Of a stretch of 62,226 bases of DNA, positions 34,986-45,262 are shown one piece after another. The notes under the pieces are model-generated. The model made no database searches. It was not told the DNA's origin and was given only the letters and a program-made list of their open reading frames with translations. The DNA is from Eubacteriaceae bacterium (GTDB lineage: Bacteria; Bacillota; Clostridia; Eubacteriales; Eubacteriaceae). The stretch spans positions 1-62,226 of the forward strand of contig JAFRBB010000034.1 of the NCBI GenBank assembly GCA_017405085.1. The letters run 5' to 3'. Every line of letters starts with the position of its first letter. Positions within the stretch are counted from its first letter, which is position 1. A program made the position numbers and the translations under genes.

Positions 34986-36905
34986 TTAGAAGGCCAATTC
35001 CGTTGAGGAATTATATCTTTTCATGAGTGAACTCAAGGTTGCTTCAATTCTATAAAGCTTCGCTGATAGGGGAGGGATACTAAAGCCACTTAAGTTATCC
35101 CGAGTGTCTGTATCCAGATTTAATCCGAAAACATTTTGGAAGATATCATGAGAGAAAAGAAGATATTCTGTCTTGCTTCGGTTAAACGCGCAAAGAATGA
35201 TTTCGTCTTTTTCACATCGAAGGAAAGCAAAGATATCATCGATATGCGTCGTAATCGGAATATAAGTTCCCCGAATAAGGGCAGGGTGTGTTTTTCTAAG
35301 ATGGGTAATATGTTTATAGTGGTTATAGAGCGCTTTGTTCTCATTTCCCCAGGGGAAGGTCGAGCGGTTGTAGGGATCTTCAAAACCGGCAACGCCGGCT
35401 TCATCACCATAGTAAATACACGGCACACCGGGAAATGTCATTTGCAGAAGAGAAAGTAATTTGAGCCTAGCGAGACCCATTTGCTTTTTGTCATCAGGGA
35501 TGATAAAAGCTTCTTTTTCTTCGTCGGTATGACAGGCATCGGCACATTCCGACAGCACTGTCAAAATGCGGGTGCGGTCATGGGAACCGATGAGATTCAT
35601 ATTGCTCATAAATTGTTCACGGGGATAATGTTCATAAAGCGACATCATCAGACGATGCGTTTGTCTCGATGAAATTTCACCTAAGAAAAAGCGGATAAAA
35701 GTTTCCCGAAAAGGATAGTTCATGACGGCGTCAAGCTCATGTCCCATGAAATATTGTCTTTGAATATCATAAGCGATTTTGTTGGAAGCGTCTTCCCAAA
35801 CTTCGCCGATTAACACACTGTCTTTTTTTTCTTCAAGCAATGTGGTTTTTATTCCGGCAATAAATTCATCGGGTAGTTCATCTGCCACATCCAGTCTAAA
35901 ACCGGAAGCGCCGGCGCGAATCCATTTGCGAATCACCGAATCATCGGCTCCGTAAATATAATTGCTGAAGCCGGGATTGACTTCTTCAGTGTTGGGCATG
36001 GATGAGATACCCCACCAGCTTTCAAATTCATTGGGGAATTTTGTGAATCGGTACCAGTCATGATATGGGGAATCTTCTGATTGATAAGCACCGACGCTGT
36101 CGTAATGACCATAACGGTTAAAGTAGACGCTGTCATCTCCGGTATGAGAAAACACACCGTCCAAAATGACGTGGATGCCTTTCTTTTTGGCGGCAGCGCA
36201 AAGTTGTTCAAAAATAGTTTCGTCTCCGAATTCGGGAGAGATTTTTTTGTAATCAGCGGTGTCGTATTTGTGGTTGCTTCTCGATTCGAAAATCGGGTTT
36301 AAATAGAGAACCGATACACCCAGGGATTTGATATAATCGAGTTTTTCGATAATACCTTCCAGATTGCCGCCGAAATAATCCCAATAAGCGATGCTGCCAT
36401 CGCTTTTTCTGAAATAATGGGGCTTGTCATTCCAATCACCGTGAATTAAGGAATTGGGGAAAAACTTGCCTTGATAAGTACTGCCTTTGGCAAAACGATC
36501 AGGAAAAATCTGATACATGATGCCTTCTTTGTACCATTTTGGGACTTTGCGAGTCGCGTCGTATACGGTGATTTGATATGAGGGCGTCATGCCTTCATAG
36601 ATGCGTCCTTCGCCGCCGATGCCATCGCCTTGGGTTCCGTATCCATAATTTTTTCCGCCTGATTCAAAACGAAAATCATACCAAAAAAGACCGGGCTTTT
36701 TGGGGACGGTCAGCGTGATGCTGTATTTTCCGGGGGAATCAGCGGGTAGCATATTAAAGAAATGTTCGTCTTGATCAAAATAAGTGTGAAGGCGAACGTT
36801 GATAACATTTTGTGCATCTACGGTAAGCGTGACTCGAGAGCCGGTTGGAAGGGCTCCAAACGGCTCTCTGAAGTTTAAATCAAATGAATTGTGATGAAAA
36901 AACAT
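34986..36905 (-). CDS. GH13 alpha-amylase-family hydrolase (neopullulanase/cyclomaltodextrinase type)
   Basis: A 639-residue cytoplasmic glycoside hydrolase (no signal peptide). Residues 1-120 form a CBM34-like N-terminal domain. GH13 signatures follow in order: DGVFSHTGDDS (region I), GFRLDVADEL with the nucleophile Asp (region II), LIGEVWED with the acid Glu (region III) and IGSHDRTR (region IV). It probably trims or debranches glycogen/maltodextrins made and degraded by its operon partners. It starts 3 bases after the glgA stop. It is not of the GlgB branching type, which is missing here. Confidence 0.9.
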   Translation of the reverse strand: MFFHHNSFDLNFREPFGALPTGSRVTLTVDAQNVINVRLHTYFDQDEHFFNMLPADSPGKYSITLTVPKKPGLFWYDFRFESGGKNYGYGTQGDGIGGEGRIYEGMTPSYQITVYDATRKVPKWYKEGIMYQIFPDRFAKGSTYQGKFFPNSLIHGDWNDKPHYFRKSDGSIAYWDYFGGNLEGIIEKLDYIKSLGVSVLYLNPIFESRSNHKYDTADYKKISPEFGDETIFEQLCAAAKKKGIHVILDGVFSHTGDDSVYFNRYGHYDSVGAYQSEDSPYHDWYRFTKFPNEFESWWGISSMPNTEEVNPGFSNYIYGADDSVIRKWIRAGASGFRLDVADELPDEFIAGIKTTLLEEKKDSVLIGEVWEDASNKIAYDIQRQYFMGHELDAVMNYPFRETFIRFFLGEISSRQTHRLMMSLYEHYPREQFMSNMNLIGSHDRTRILTVLSECADACHTDEEKEAFIIPDDKKQMGLARLKLLSLLQMTFPGVPCIYYGDEAGVAGFEDPYNRSTFPWGNENKALYNHYKHITHLRKTHPALIRGTYIPITTHIDDIFAFLRCEKDEIILCAFNRSKTEYLLFSHDIFQNVFGLNLDTDTRDNLSGFSIPPLSAKLYRIEATLSSLMKRYNSSTELAF

Positions 36906-36908
36906 AAA

Positions 36909-38342
36909 TTAACTCAGTCTTCCTGTAATTTTCTTATAATATTCAAGATATTTATCTGCGGATGATTTCCAATCAAATTTTGATTTTAGCGCGTTATCGG
37001 TCAGTTTTTTCCACGCATCTTTATCGTTGTGGAAGGTATCGACGGCGTCTTGAATGACAGATAGCATATCGTGAGCGTTGTAGGTCGAGAAGGTATAACC
37101 GTTGCCTTCTTTGGTTTCAGGATCAAATTGATGAACGGTATCTTTTAGGCCGCCGGTTTCTCTGACAATCGGGATTGCACCATAACGCATGGCGATGAGT
37201 TGACTGAGGCCGCAGGGTTCAAATTTGGAAGGCATGAGAAAGATATCGGAGCCAGCGTAAATTTTGCGGGATAGATCTTCATCGAAGGTGATGCAGGCGC
37301 GCATTTTATCGGGATAGGTGTAAGCCACTTCTCGAAGCATGTTTTCATATTGACTGTCACCGGTGCCAAGGATGATGAATTGTAAATCCAATTGGAGGAT
37401 TTCATGAATGACGGCGGCGACCAAATCGATACCTTTTTGATCAACCAAACGGGTAATCATTGAAATGACCGGTTTGTTTTCGTCAACATCCAGATTCATA
37501 TGCGCCTGTAGCGCTTTTTTGTTTTCGGTTTTTTTGGTGTAGGACGTTTTAAAATTGGTCCAGATATGGGGATCGGTTTGAGGATTGTACTCGATGTCGT
37601 CAATGCCGTTTAAGATGCCGACTTCTTTGTAGGCGATATCGGCAACGACGCCGTCTAACCCCTCGCCGTAATAGGGTTGTTTGATTTCCTCGGCATAGGT
37701 GGGACTGACAGTGGTCACCAGATCCGCGGTATAAAGGGCGCCTTTCATGAAGTTGACATCGTTGTAGAATTCCATCGTCATCGGGAAATAATCGAAATTG
37801 AGGAGTCCCGCGATGTCGCTGAAGCTATAGACGCCTTGATATTTCATGTTATGAATAGTAAAGACGGTTTTGACATTTTGATAATGCCAGGCGTATTGCT
37901 CTTTGAGCAGATAGGGGACAAGGGCCGTCTGCCAATCATGACAATGAAGAATGTCCGGATAAAAATTGATATAGGGAATACATTCGAGGACCGCGCGGCT
38001 AAAATAGATGAAACGTTCCGCGTCATCGTAGTAACCGTATAATCCGGGCCGTTTGAAATAGTATTCGTTGTCAATGAAATAATAGGTGACGTTGTCGGTT
38101 TTGTATTCCAAAATTCCGCAATACTGGTTGCTGTTCCCAACATGAACATAGAAAATGTCGACGAGTTTTGATTTGTCGATGTATTCTTGAGGAATGCAAT
38201 CATATTTTGGAATGATGACGCGAACATCGGTTTCTTCCGGCGGGAAGGCTTTGGGAAGGGATCCAATCACGTCGCCGAGACCGCCGCTTTTAGCAAATGG
38301 GAAGGCCTCTGAAGCGGCAAACAGGATCTGTAGTTTTTCCAT
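36909..38342 (-). CDS. glgA: Glycogen synthase (ADP-glucose)
   Basis: A 477-residue GT5 enzyme that extends alpha-1,4-glucan from ADP-glucose. FAKSGGLGDV binds ADP-glucose at the N-terminus, and the C-terminal KFEPCGLSQLIAMRYG carries the E-X7-E-type catalytic region. Normal length. It lies 5 bases after glgD. Confidence 0.96.
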   Translation of the reverse strand: MEKLQILFAASEAFPFAKSGGLGDVIGSLPKAFPPEETDVRVIIPKYDCIPQEYIDKSKLVDIFYVHVGNSNQYCGILEYKTDNVTYYFIDNEYYFKRPGLYGYYDDAERFIYFSRAVLECIPYINFYPDILHCHDWQTALVPYLLKEQYAWHYQNVKTVFTIHNMKYQGVYSFSDIAGLLNFDYFPMTMEFYNDVNFMKGALYTADLVTTVSPTYAEEIKQPYYGEGLDGVVADIAYKEVGILNGIDDIEYNPQTDPHIWTNFKTSYTKKTENKKALQAHMNLDVDENKPVISMITRLVDQKGIDLVAAVIHEILQLDLQFIILGTGDSQYENMLREVAYTYPDKMRACITFDEDLSRKIYAGSDIFLMPSKFEPCGLSQLIAMRYGAIPIVRETGGLKDTVHQFDPETKEGNGYTFSTYNAHDMLSVIQDAVDTFHNDKDAWKKLTDNALKSKFDWKSSADKYLEYYKKITGRLS

Positions 38343-38347
38343 GAGAC

Positions 38348-39463
38348 TTAGATGCTCCTTCCTTTGCTGATGATAATGGGATTTTCTTTGGTGCCAATGA
38401 GGCTTGTGTTGTCGCGGATGTGGCAGTCTTTATCCATGATGACGTATTTGAGGGTGACATTGTCACCGATATTGGCTTTTTGCATGATGATGCAGCTGTC
38501 GATATCCGTGCCGTTTCCGATGATGCTGTCGCGAAACAAGACGGAGTTTTTGATTTTCGCCTGAATTTGACACCCTGAACCGACGATGGATTTTGTAACT
38601 TCGGCGTCATTGCTGTAGTGGGTGGGATGATTGTCTTTGATTTTAGTATAGACCGGATTTTCACCCATAAAGAGCTCATTCATGACGTCATAATTTAACA
38701 GATCCATGTTGGCTTCGAAAAATCTTTTCATATCATTGACTCTGGAAAGATATCCGGTATGGGGCGCTCCGAAAACACGCAGGGTATCCATGTTGTCGTG
38801 GATGACGTCCATCAAATCCCATTCGCCAAGTTCATTGGCTTTTTTGACCAGATCAATCAGGACATCTCTTTTGATGATCATCATATCGGCAAAGACGTGT
38901 TCGGCGGTTTCACCGGTCTGGTGGTAGAGCTTGCTGACACGGAATTTTTCAAACTCGACAAAGACGTCGTTATCGTTGGCGTTGAAATCGGGATGAACTT
39001 TTTTGAAGATCATCGTGATGTCGGCGTTGTTGGTTCTGTGAATGCGATGCGCCGTGGAAAAATCAAAGGACGTGACCAGATTGGGAGAGCAGATGATGAC
39101 GTCTTTGACATTGCTTCCTTTGCTGAGGAAGGGGATGTTGTAGAATAAATCACGGACACTGACTTTGATGTTGTCTCCGTAACGGACACCGCTGGCGCCC
39201 GCCAAAATGGAGAGGTTTTGCGTCTTTCGGCTAAGGGACCATTCTTTACCGGTTCCCAAATGATCGATCAATGATGAATATTTGTAAGAACCGACGACGC
39301 CGATGTGATTGACGCCGGAATTGACCAGATTGGACATCGTAAAGTCGAGCAGGCGATAACGGCCGCCAAAGGGCAGTGTTGAGACGGAACGATGCTGCAA
39401 GAGTTCGTTTAAATCGGTATTTTCGCCATCGATATTTAAAATATAACCAATGGTATTTTGCAT
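38348..39463 (-). CDS. glgD: Glucose-1-phosphate adenylyltransferase subunit GlgD
   Basis: A 371-residue nucleotidyltransferase-like protein with left-handed beta-helix C-terminus. The GGxGxRL loop of true GlgC is replaced (LNIDGENTDLNELL), while FGGRYRLLDF is kept, as is typical of the non-catalytic or modulating GlgD partner in Firmicutes. CAAAGGAGG precedes the ATG. Confidence 0.94.
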   Translation of the reverse strand: MQNTIGYILNIDGENTDLNELLQHRSVSTLPFGGRYRLLDFTMSNLVNSGVNHIGVVGSYKYSSLIDHLGTGKEWSLSRKTQNLSILAGASGVRYGDNIKVSVRDLFYNIPFLSKGSNVKDVIICSPNLVTSFDFSTAHRIHRTNNADITMIFKKVHPDFNANDNDVFVEFEKFRVSKLYHQTGETAEHVFADMMIIKRDVLIDLVKKANELGEWDLMDVIHDNMDTLRVFGAPHTGYLSRVNDMKRFFEANMDLLNYDVMNELFMGENPVYTKIKDNHPTHYSNDAEVTKSIVGSGCQIQAKIKNSVLFRDSIIGNGTDIDSCIIMQKANIGDNVTLKYVIMDKDCHIRDNTSLIGTKENPIIISKGRSI

Positions 39464-39492
39464 TTTTATAGCCTCCTTTGTGCTCGGTTAAA

Positions 39493-40617
39493 TCAACCGT
39501 TGATGACATGAATTTCCGAAGGATTATCGGAATCCATGGCGGCAATCTTGGTGTCGGCGGAGACGACGCCTTTTGAACCCACGATACAGTTCTCCAGATG
39601 AGCGCCGTCTTCAATTTGAGCGCCGGTATGAATGATGGAGTTTTTGATCACGGTGTTTTTGCCGATGGTGATGTCATGGGAGATGATGGAATGATCCACT
39701 TCACCGAAGATAACGCAACCGTCGCAGATCAGGCTGTCGGTCACTTTGCCCGTTTCACCGACAAATTGGGGATGGCGGCTGGTGTTGTTGGAAAAAATGC
39801 GGAATGAGGTATCGTTGAGATCAAACTCACAGGCATCATCCAAGAGATCCATATTGGCATCGTAATAGCTCTGGATTGTTCCGACATCGCGCCAATAACC
39901 ATTGAAATTGTAGGCGAAAATGCGTTTTCCTTCACTGTGAATGGCAGGAATCACGTTGTTTCCGAAATCATTTTCCGAATCGGGATTTTCGGCGTCTTCG
40001 ATCAAAGCTTTTCTGAGCACAGGCCATGAGAAAACATAAATACCCATGGATGCCTGATTGCTTTTGGGTTCTGCCGGTTTTTCCTGGAATTCAGTGATGC
40101 GTTGTTCACTGTTGGTGCAGACGACACCGAAACGGCTCGCTTCTTCCCAGGGAACGTCCATGACGGCAATGGTGAGATCGGCGGCGCGTTCTTTATGGAA
40201 ATCGATCATTTTGGAGTAATCCATTTTGTAGATGTGGTCACCGGACAGGATGAGCACATATTCGGGATTAAATTGATCGATAAAATCAATGTTCTGGGTG
40301 ATGGCATCGGCGGTACCGTTATACCATCTTCCGCCTTTTTGGCTCATATAGGGAGGCAGGATGCGGACACCGGCATTGACTTTATCCAGCGCCCAGGCAC
40401 TACCGTCGCTGATGTAATTGTTGAGAATATAGGGACGGTATTGGGTTAGAACGCCGACGACATTAATTCCGGAATTCATACAGTTGCTCAAAGGAAAATC
40501 GATAATGCGATATTTTCCTCCAAATAAGACGGCGGGTTTGGCGTTGTTTAGGGTAAGCGCTTTAAGTCGGCTCCCCTGACCGCCTGCCAAAAGCATCGCA
40601 ACACATTCTGTGTTCAT
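39493..40617 (-). CDS. glgC: Glucose-1-phosphate adenylyltransferase, catalytic subunit
   Basis: A 374-residue ADP-glucose pyrophosphorylase, making ADP-glucose for Glg[14 protein letters not shown] is the nucleotide loop; [15 protein letters not shown] and [10 protein letters not shown] are family signatures; the C-terminus forms a beta-helix. AAAGGAGG precedes the ATG. It is 29 bases before glgD and should form a heterotetramer with it. Confidence 0.96.
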   Translation of the reverse strand: MNTECVAMLLAGGQGSRLKALTLNNAKPAVLFGGKYRIIDFPLSNCMNSGINVVGVLTQYRPYILNNYISDGSAWALDKVNAGVRILPPYMSQKGGRWYNGTADAITQNIDFIDQFNPEYVLILSGDHIYKMDYSKMIDFHKERAADLTIAVMDVPWEEASRFGVVCTNSEQRITEFQEKPAEPKSNQASMGIYVFSWPVLRKALIEDAENPDSENDFGNNVIPAIHSEGKRIFAYNFNGYWRDVGTIQSYYDANMDLLDDACEFDLNDTSFRIFSNNTSRHPQFVGETGKVTDSLICDGCVIFGEVDHSIISHDITIGKNTVIKNSIIHTGAQIEDGAHLENCIVGSKGVVSADTKIAAMDSDNPSEIHVING

Positions 40618-40652
40618 AATGTATCCTCCTTTATATTATTTTTTATTGATGA

Positions 40653-43097
40653 TTATTTGATTTTCCAGATTCGTTTTTGATAATCGGCGATGGACCGGTC
40701 GCTGGAGAAGATTCCGCTGTTTGCAATGTTGACAGCGGACATTTTCAGCCATTTTTTCTGATCCAGATAGGTTTGGCTGGCGACCTGCTGAATATCGGCA
40801 TAGGAACCAAAGTCCTTGAGCACATAGTAGGGATCGTTGTGGAGTAACAGCGAGTCATAAATCGTCTGGAAGGAATAGCCGTTTAAGAAGCCGTTGATCA
40901 GCTGATTTAAGACCTCTTGGACGCGCGGATCCGATTCGTAAATATCCAGCGAACGATAGCCGCCGTGGGCGTTGAAGTTTGCGACCTCCACATCGGAAAG
41001 ACCAAAGGTGAAGATATTGTCAGGACCTACGGCTTCCGCGATTTCAACATTGGCGCCGTCCATCGTGCCCAGTGTGATGGCACCGTTCATCATAAATTTC
41101 ATATTGCCGGTTCCCGAGGCTTCTTTTCCGGCAGTTGAAATCTGTTCGGAGATTTCGGCAGCGGGATAGATGATTTCGGCGCTCGAGACGTTAAAGTTGG
41201 GAACAAAGACAACTTTGAGTTTGTCGTTGACCAACGGATCATGATTGATCTTTTCGGACAAGACGTTGATGAGTTTGATGACCTCTTTGGCATAGTAATA
41301 AGAGGGGGCCGCCTTGCCGGCGAAGAAATAGGTTTTCGGCACAAAATCGGCATTGGGGTTGATGCGCAGCTGATTGTAGACGTGCATGATGTGCAGGGCG
41401 TTTAAGAGCTGGCGTTTGTATTCGTGAATACGCTTGACCTGAATGTCGAAAATGGAGTCCGGATCGACTGAAATTTTAAGATTCTGTTTGATATAGGCGC
41501 ACAGGCGTTCTTTATTGGCGCGTTTGACTTTGGCCAGGCCGTCCATAAAGCTTTTGTCATCGAGATGCGCTTCCAATTGCTTTAAGTCATCAAGATGATT
41601 GGCTTCTTTCCAGGAGGTGCCGATGGTTTTGTCAATAAGGGCTTTTAAGTTCGGATTAGCTCCCATTAAAAAGCGTCGGGGTGTGACACCGTTGGTCACG
41701 GAATTAAATCTTTCGGGATAGACTTCATAGAATTCCCTGAAAGTTTCTTCTCTTAAAATTTTGCTGTGAAGTTCCGCAACACCGTTGACGGAATGAGAGC
41801 CGATGATGGCCAAATGAGCCATGTGGACATTGCCGTCTTTTAAAATGGAGATATTGTAGTTGCGCCCGCCTTTATCCGGATATTTTTCGTTCATTTCTTC
41901 CAAGAAGCGGCGGTTGATTTCTTCGATGATCATGTAGACCCGGGGAAGGAGATTTTGCATCATCGAAATCGGCCATTTTTCCAGGGCTTCGGGAAGCACC
42001 GTGTGATTGGTAAAGCTCATGGTGCCGACGGTGATTTTCCAGGCGTCATCCCATTCGTAGCCTTCTTCGTCAACCAAAATGCGCATGAGTTCGGCAACGC
42101 ACATGGCCGGATGGGTATCGTTGATATGGATGCAGATTTTTTGATCAAAACCGTCCATCGAGCCGCGGTGCATTTTTTTGTAGCGACGGACAATGCGTTT
42201 GAGTCCGGCGCAGACAAAGAAGTATTCTTGCTTGAGGCGAAGCAATTGACCTTCAAAGCCGTGATCGCTGGGATAAAGGACCTGGCTGATGGCTTCTGCA
42301 TCGCTTTTTCTTTGTACGGCCCGGAGAAAATGCCCCTGATTAAAGGTGCCCAAATCAAAGTCCTCAACGGGTTGGGCGTTCCAGAGTCTCAAGGAATTGA
42401 CAGTATCGTTATGATAGCCCTTAATGGGAACATCGTAGGGAACAGCCAGAACCGGTTCGTAATCTTCGTGGATAAAGGTGAGTTTATCATCGATTAATTC
42501 GGTGCGGACATTGCCGCCGTATTTAACAATGACGGATTTTTCAGGCTTGGCAATTTCGAAGGGATAGCCGTTTCGAAGCCAATTATCGGCCACTTCAACC
42601 TGTTCGTTGTTGACGATTTTTTGTTGGAACAGACCGTATTTGTAGCGGATGCCGTTGCCGTGTCCGGGAAAATCCATGGCGGCGGTGCTGTCCAAAAAAC
42701 AAGCCATCAAACGTCCCAGACCGCCGTTTCCCAAAGCGGGATCGTGTTCGCGGGCTTGAATCGCGTCATAATCCAAACCCAATTCTTTCAGCGCGTCGGG
42801 AACAAATTTATCCCAGCCGAGACCGTTGATATATGAACGAAGCAGACGGCCGATGAGAAATTCAATCGAAAAGAAGTAAATCTGCTTGTTTTTGTGCATA
42901 TTGTTTTTTCGATTGTTTTCGGCCCAGGTCACGGCGACGTCTTCCATGACCATATCGGAAAGCGCGTCGAATTGATTTTGAATCGTAGACTCGGAAAATT
43001 TTTCGCCGGAAATCTGCTCGACTTTTTCGATAAATGCTTTTTTGAAACTTTCTTTTGTGAATTTGTGTGTAGTCTGTTTCTTGTTTGTTAAAACCAT
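40653..43097 (-). CDS. glgP: Glycogen/alpha-glucan phosphorylase
   Basis: An 814-residue GT35 enzyme that releases glucose-1-phosphate from glycogen. The pyridoxal-phosphate lysine lies in EASGTGNMKFMMNGA, and GNGGLGRLMACFLDS is intact. Full family length. It is the first gene of the minus-strand glycogen operon, so storage and breakdown genes share one transcript. GAAAGGAGTC precedes the ATG; an AACCGATCGGTT palindrome lies 26 bases upstream. Confidence 0.97.
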   Translation of the reverse strand: MVLTNKKQTTHKFTKESFKKAFIEKVEQISGEKFSESTIQNQFDALSDMVMEDVAVTWAENNRKNNMHKNKQIYFFSIEFLIGRLLRSYINGLGWDKFVPDALKELGLDYDAIQAREHDPALGNGGLGRLMACFLDSTAAMDFPGHGNGIRYKYGLFQQKIVNNEQVEVADNWLRNGYPFEIAKPEKSVIVKYGGNVRTELIDDKLTFIHEDYEPVLAVPYDVPIKGYHNDTVNSLRLWNAQPVEDFDLGTFNQGHFLRAVQRKSDAEAISQVLYPSDHGFEGQLLRLKQEYFFVCAGLKRIVRRYKKMHRGSMDGFDQKICIHINDTHPAMCVAELMRILVDEEGYEWDDAWKITVGTMSFTNHTVLPEALEKWPISMMQNLLPRVYMIIEEINRRFLEEMNEKYPDKGGRNYNISILKDGNVHMAHLAIIGSHSVNGVAELHSKILREETFREFYEVYPERFNSVTNGVTPRRFLMGANPNLKALIDKTIGTSWKEANHLDDLKQLEAHLDDKSFMDGLAKVKRANKERLCAYIKQNLKISVDPDSIFDIQVKRIHEYKRQLLNALHIMHVYNQLRINPNADFVPKTYFFAGKAAPSYYYAKEVIKLINVLSEKINHDPLVNDKLKVVFVPNFNVSSAEIIYPAAEISEQISTAGKEASGTGNMKFMMNGAITLGTMDGANVEIAEAVGPDNIFTFGLSDVEVANFNAHGGYRSLDIYESDPRVQEVLNQLINGFLNGYSFQTIYDSLLLHNDPYYVLKDFGSYADIQQVASQTYLDQKKWLKMSAVNIANSGIFSSDRSIADYQKRIWKIK

Positions 43098-43416
43098 AAG
43101 ACTCCTTTCTTAACAATCGGGCAACCGATCGGTTTTAAATGATTTTGCTGATTAAATAAAATATCCAAGGTTGTTTTGCATTTTAGTGAAATATGTTTTT
43201 TTTGGCGTATGTTGTGTTGGATTTCGGCTTTTTGTGTCTAAACGGACAACCGAAAAAAACCTTCGGATAATGGTCTGTGTATTTGACACCGTGATAAATG
43301 AGGGCGCCAAAACAGAGAAGGGAATTCGATTTAAGTCAAAAAATCCCTTCTTATAAGTTTAACATAACCGAAAGCTTTTTTGGAATCATATGAACGCAAA
43401 TAAAAGTAAAAAATTG
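43098..43416. other. Intergenic region between the BrkB and glycogen operons
   Basis: No gene. It contains the glgP leader with a perfect 12-bp palindrome AACCGATCGGTT (43123-43134) near the ribosome site, and an 8-bp stem AGAAGGGA/TCCCTTCT (43316-43351, 20-base loop) just after the BrkB-family gene end. The latter lacks a T-run on the minus strand. The middle is AT-rich without clear structure. Confidence 0.5.
43123..43134 (-). promoter_or_regulatory. Palindrome in the glgP leader
   Basis: AACCGATCGGTT, a perfect 12-bp palindrome about 10 bases upstream of the Shine-Dalgarno; a candidate operator for the glycogen operon. Confidence 0.35.
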
Positions 43417-44334
43417 TTATGGAAGCTTGGATTTAATCATATCGATTATTTTTCCGTCTTTCGCAAGCTGAATATAGACATTGATGCGGATGCCGATAAT
43501 GATGAAAAGACAAATCAAATCGATGGAAAACATCAGCATCAACAGCGCTCCCAAGGGACCGAACACCAGAATATATTTATCCGATGAGTTACTCATAGTG
43601 ATAAAAATTCGAAAGACGATATTGGTGCTCAAGGTGGTAAAAATCGCTCCCGGCAAGGCATACATAAAATGGGTTTTGACTGTCGGAGCAATGGTGAAAA
43701 CAAAAGTAAACAGGATGATCTCCGCTGTCAGCGTGATGAGATGCGTGAACGCTTGGACGATGATCGATGAGGCGAGAGGATTTTGAAAGCCTTTGAGAAG
43801 ACCAAGAAAAAATGCGTTGGCGAACATCTGACTGGAAAACATAATAAAAATAATGATTCCGGTGATGACGATAATCTCAACGGCTGTGATCAGATGACTT
43901 GTCCAAGTGCGCCGTTTGGGCATTTCATATAACGTGTTGACGACGCTCATGATATTTGAAGCGGCAATAAACATACTGACGATGAAGACCAAAATCATCA
44001 GCGGGGTACTTCCGACCATATTAAAGCGGGCGTTTTTCAAAAAGTACAGGAGAAAATTATACGGAACCTTCGGCAGAATTCTCCCGAGAAAATTGATTAG
44101 TTGCGCAGCATAGGCGGAAAATATATTTCCCTGAAATAAATAGATGGTAAAGTATAAAACAGGGAGAAGAACGAGCAGAAAAATAAAAGACATCTGCATC
44201 GCAAGGCCCAGCATGTTCATATCGGTAAAATCCTGCATGACAAATAATGGCGTGTTTTTGATGATTTTTCCAGGGGTGATTTCCTCATGCTTTAAGAAAT
44301 TTCTAATGCGTTCAATCGCTTTTGGTCGAGCCAT
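43417..44334 (-). CDS. YihY/BrkB-family membrane protein, second paralogue
   Basis: A 305-residue protein with about six membrane helices of the YihY (BrkB) family; function is not established. The ATG at 44334 is chosen because GGACGGAGG precedes it. It overlaps the end of the upstream paralogue by 23 bases, so the ribosome site lies inside that gene and translation is probably coupled. The two share fold and motif pattern (SFIFLLVLLPVLYFTIYL; LGALLMLMFSIDLICLFIIIGIRIN) but little direct sequence. Confidence 0.8.
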   Translation of the reverse strand: MARPKAIERIRNFLKHEEITPGKIIKNTPLFVMQDFTDMNMLGLAMQMSFIFLLVLLPVLYFTIYLFQGNIFSAYAAQLINFLGRILPKVPYNFLLYFLKNARFNMVGSTPLMILVFIVSMFIAASNIMSVVNTLYEMPKRRTWTSHLITAVEIIVITGIIIFIMFSSQMFANAFFLGLLKGFQNPLASSIIVQAFTHLITLTAEIILFTFVFTIAPTVKTHFMYALPGAIFTTLSTNIVFRIFITMSNSSDKYILVFGPLGALLMLMFSIDLICLFIIIGIRINVYIQLAKDGKIIDMIKSKLP

Positions 44335-45172
44335 GGTTGTACCTCCGTCCGGTTTCGGGATGAACCCGCATATAATAGTAGTTGATGGACATGCCGATGA
44401 CAATGATGAGCGACATGAGATAAACAAACACCAATAATAGCACCACGCCCTCTAACATCAGCGCGATATTTTCGCTGTCGATAAAAGCCAGCAAGGGATT
44501 TTTGGCCAAGAGGCCACCGATAAGCCACACGATGGTAATAAAAATACTACCGGGAAAGACGGTTTTTAATGACAGACGTTCGGGAGTCGCGAACATAAAC
44601 GCGACTATCAACACAACCAGGGGAATGGCGTAGACCATTTTGTCGGTAAAGTCAAACAAAAAGCTGTATTCCCAGGCGGTGAGCCCCCAAGCGTCCGCTG
44701 CCATCGATAGCAGATAATTGAGTGACAGCAAAATCAGCAGGGGAATGATCAGGATGAACGCCAGAACGATGAGGTTGCGAATGGCCAGGAGATAGGTGAC
44801 GACAAAATTGCGGGTTTCGGGTATATACATCACGCGGCAGGTGATGAGGTTAAAAGTTCGGATGAACATGGTCCCGAAGTGGACTAACAGCAAAAAATAG
44901 ACGAAAGCGGCAAAGGAAGAAATTTCCAGATTGCCGTGAAGGTGGGAAAACACCAATATGTTTTTCATAAAGCCCGGCATCATTTTTGAGAGCATGTTGC
45001 TGATAACCTGCGCGTCTGAGCCGACAATGACCCGAAGCAGGATGCTGAGCAAAATGAGCAACGGGATGATGGAAAACAAGAGTGAATAAGCCAGTTGAGC
45101 GGCGTAACCGGCCAGTCGGTTATTTAAAAATTCATCTTTTAAGAAGAGAATGATATTTTTGATATTTTGCAT
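44312..45172 (-). CDS. YihY/BrkB-family membrane protein, first paralogue
   Basis: A 286-residue integral membrane protein of the YihY (BrkB) family, with the family's AAQLAYSLLFSIIPLLILLS first helix and the VYLMSLIIVIGMSINYYY last helix. AGGAGAATATCC precedes the ATG. It overlaps the next paralogue; together they may form a hetero-oligomer. The old name virulence factor BrkB and the RNase BN label are misassignments for this family. Confidence 0.83.
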   Translation of the reverse strand: MQNIKNIILFLKDEFLNNRLAGYAAQLAYSLLFSIIPLLILLSILLRVIVGSDAQVISNMLSKMMPGFMKNILVFSHLHGNLEISSFAAFVYFLLLVHFGTMFIRTFNLITCRVMYIPETRNFVVTYLLAIRNLIVLAFILIIPLLILLSLNYLLSMAADAWGLTAWEYSFLFDFTDKMVYAIPLVVLIVAFMFATPERLSLKTVFPGSIFITIVWLIGGLLAKNPLLAFIDSENIALMLEGVVLLLVFVYLMSLIIVIGMSINYYYMRVHPETGRRYNHGSTKSD

Positions 45173-45262
45173 GGATATTCTCCTAAAAAATGATCAATAC
45201 CCGTTGACTCAATCGTTTTTTCAGTCATTGAGTCGAGCATTGCTGTTATTGTGTGTTCTTTG

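Noticed and set aside
35136..35459. Plus-strand frame within the GH13 gene
   Set aside because: It is antisense to a conserved enzyme and has no family features.
43171..43356. A 61-codon plus-strand frame in the gap between the BrkB and glycogen genes
   Set aside because: No ribosome site, repetitive aromatic/charged composition and no family resemblance.
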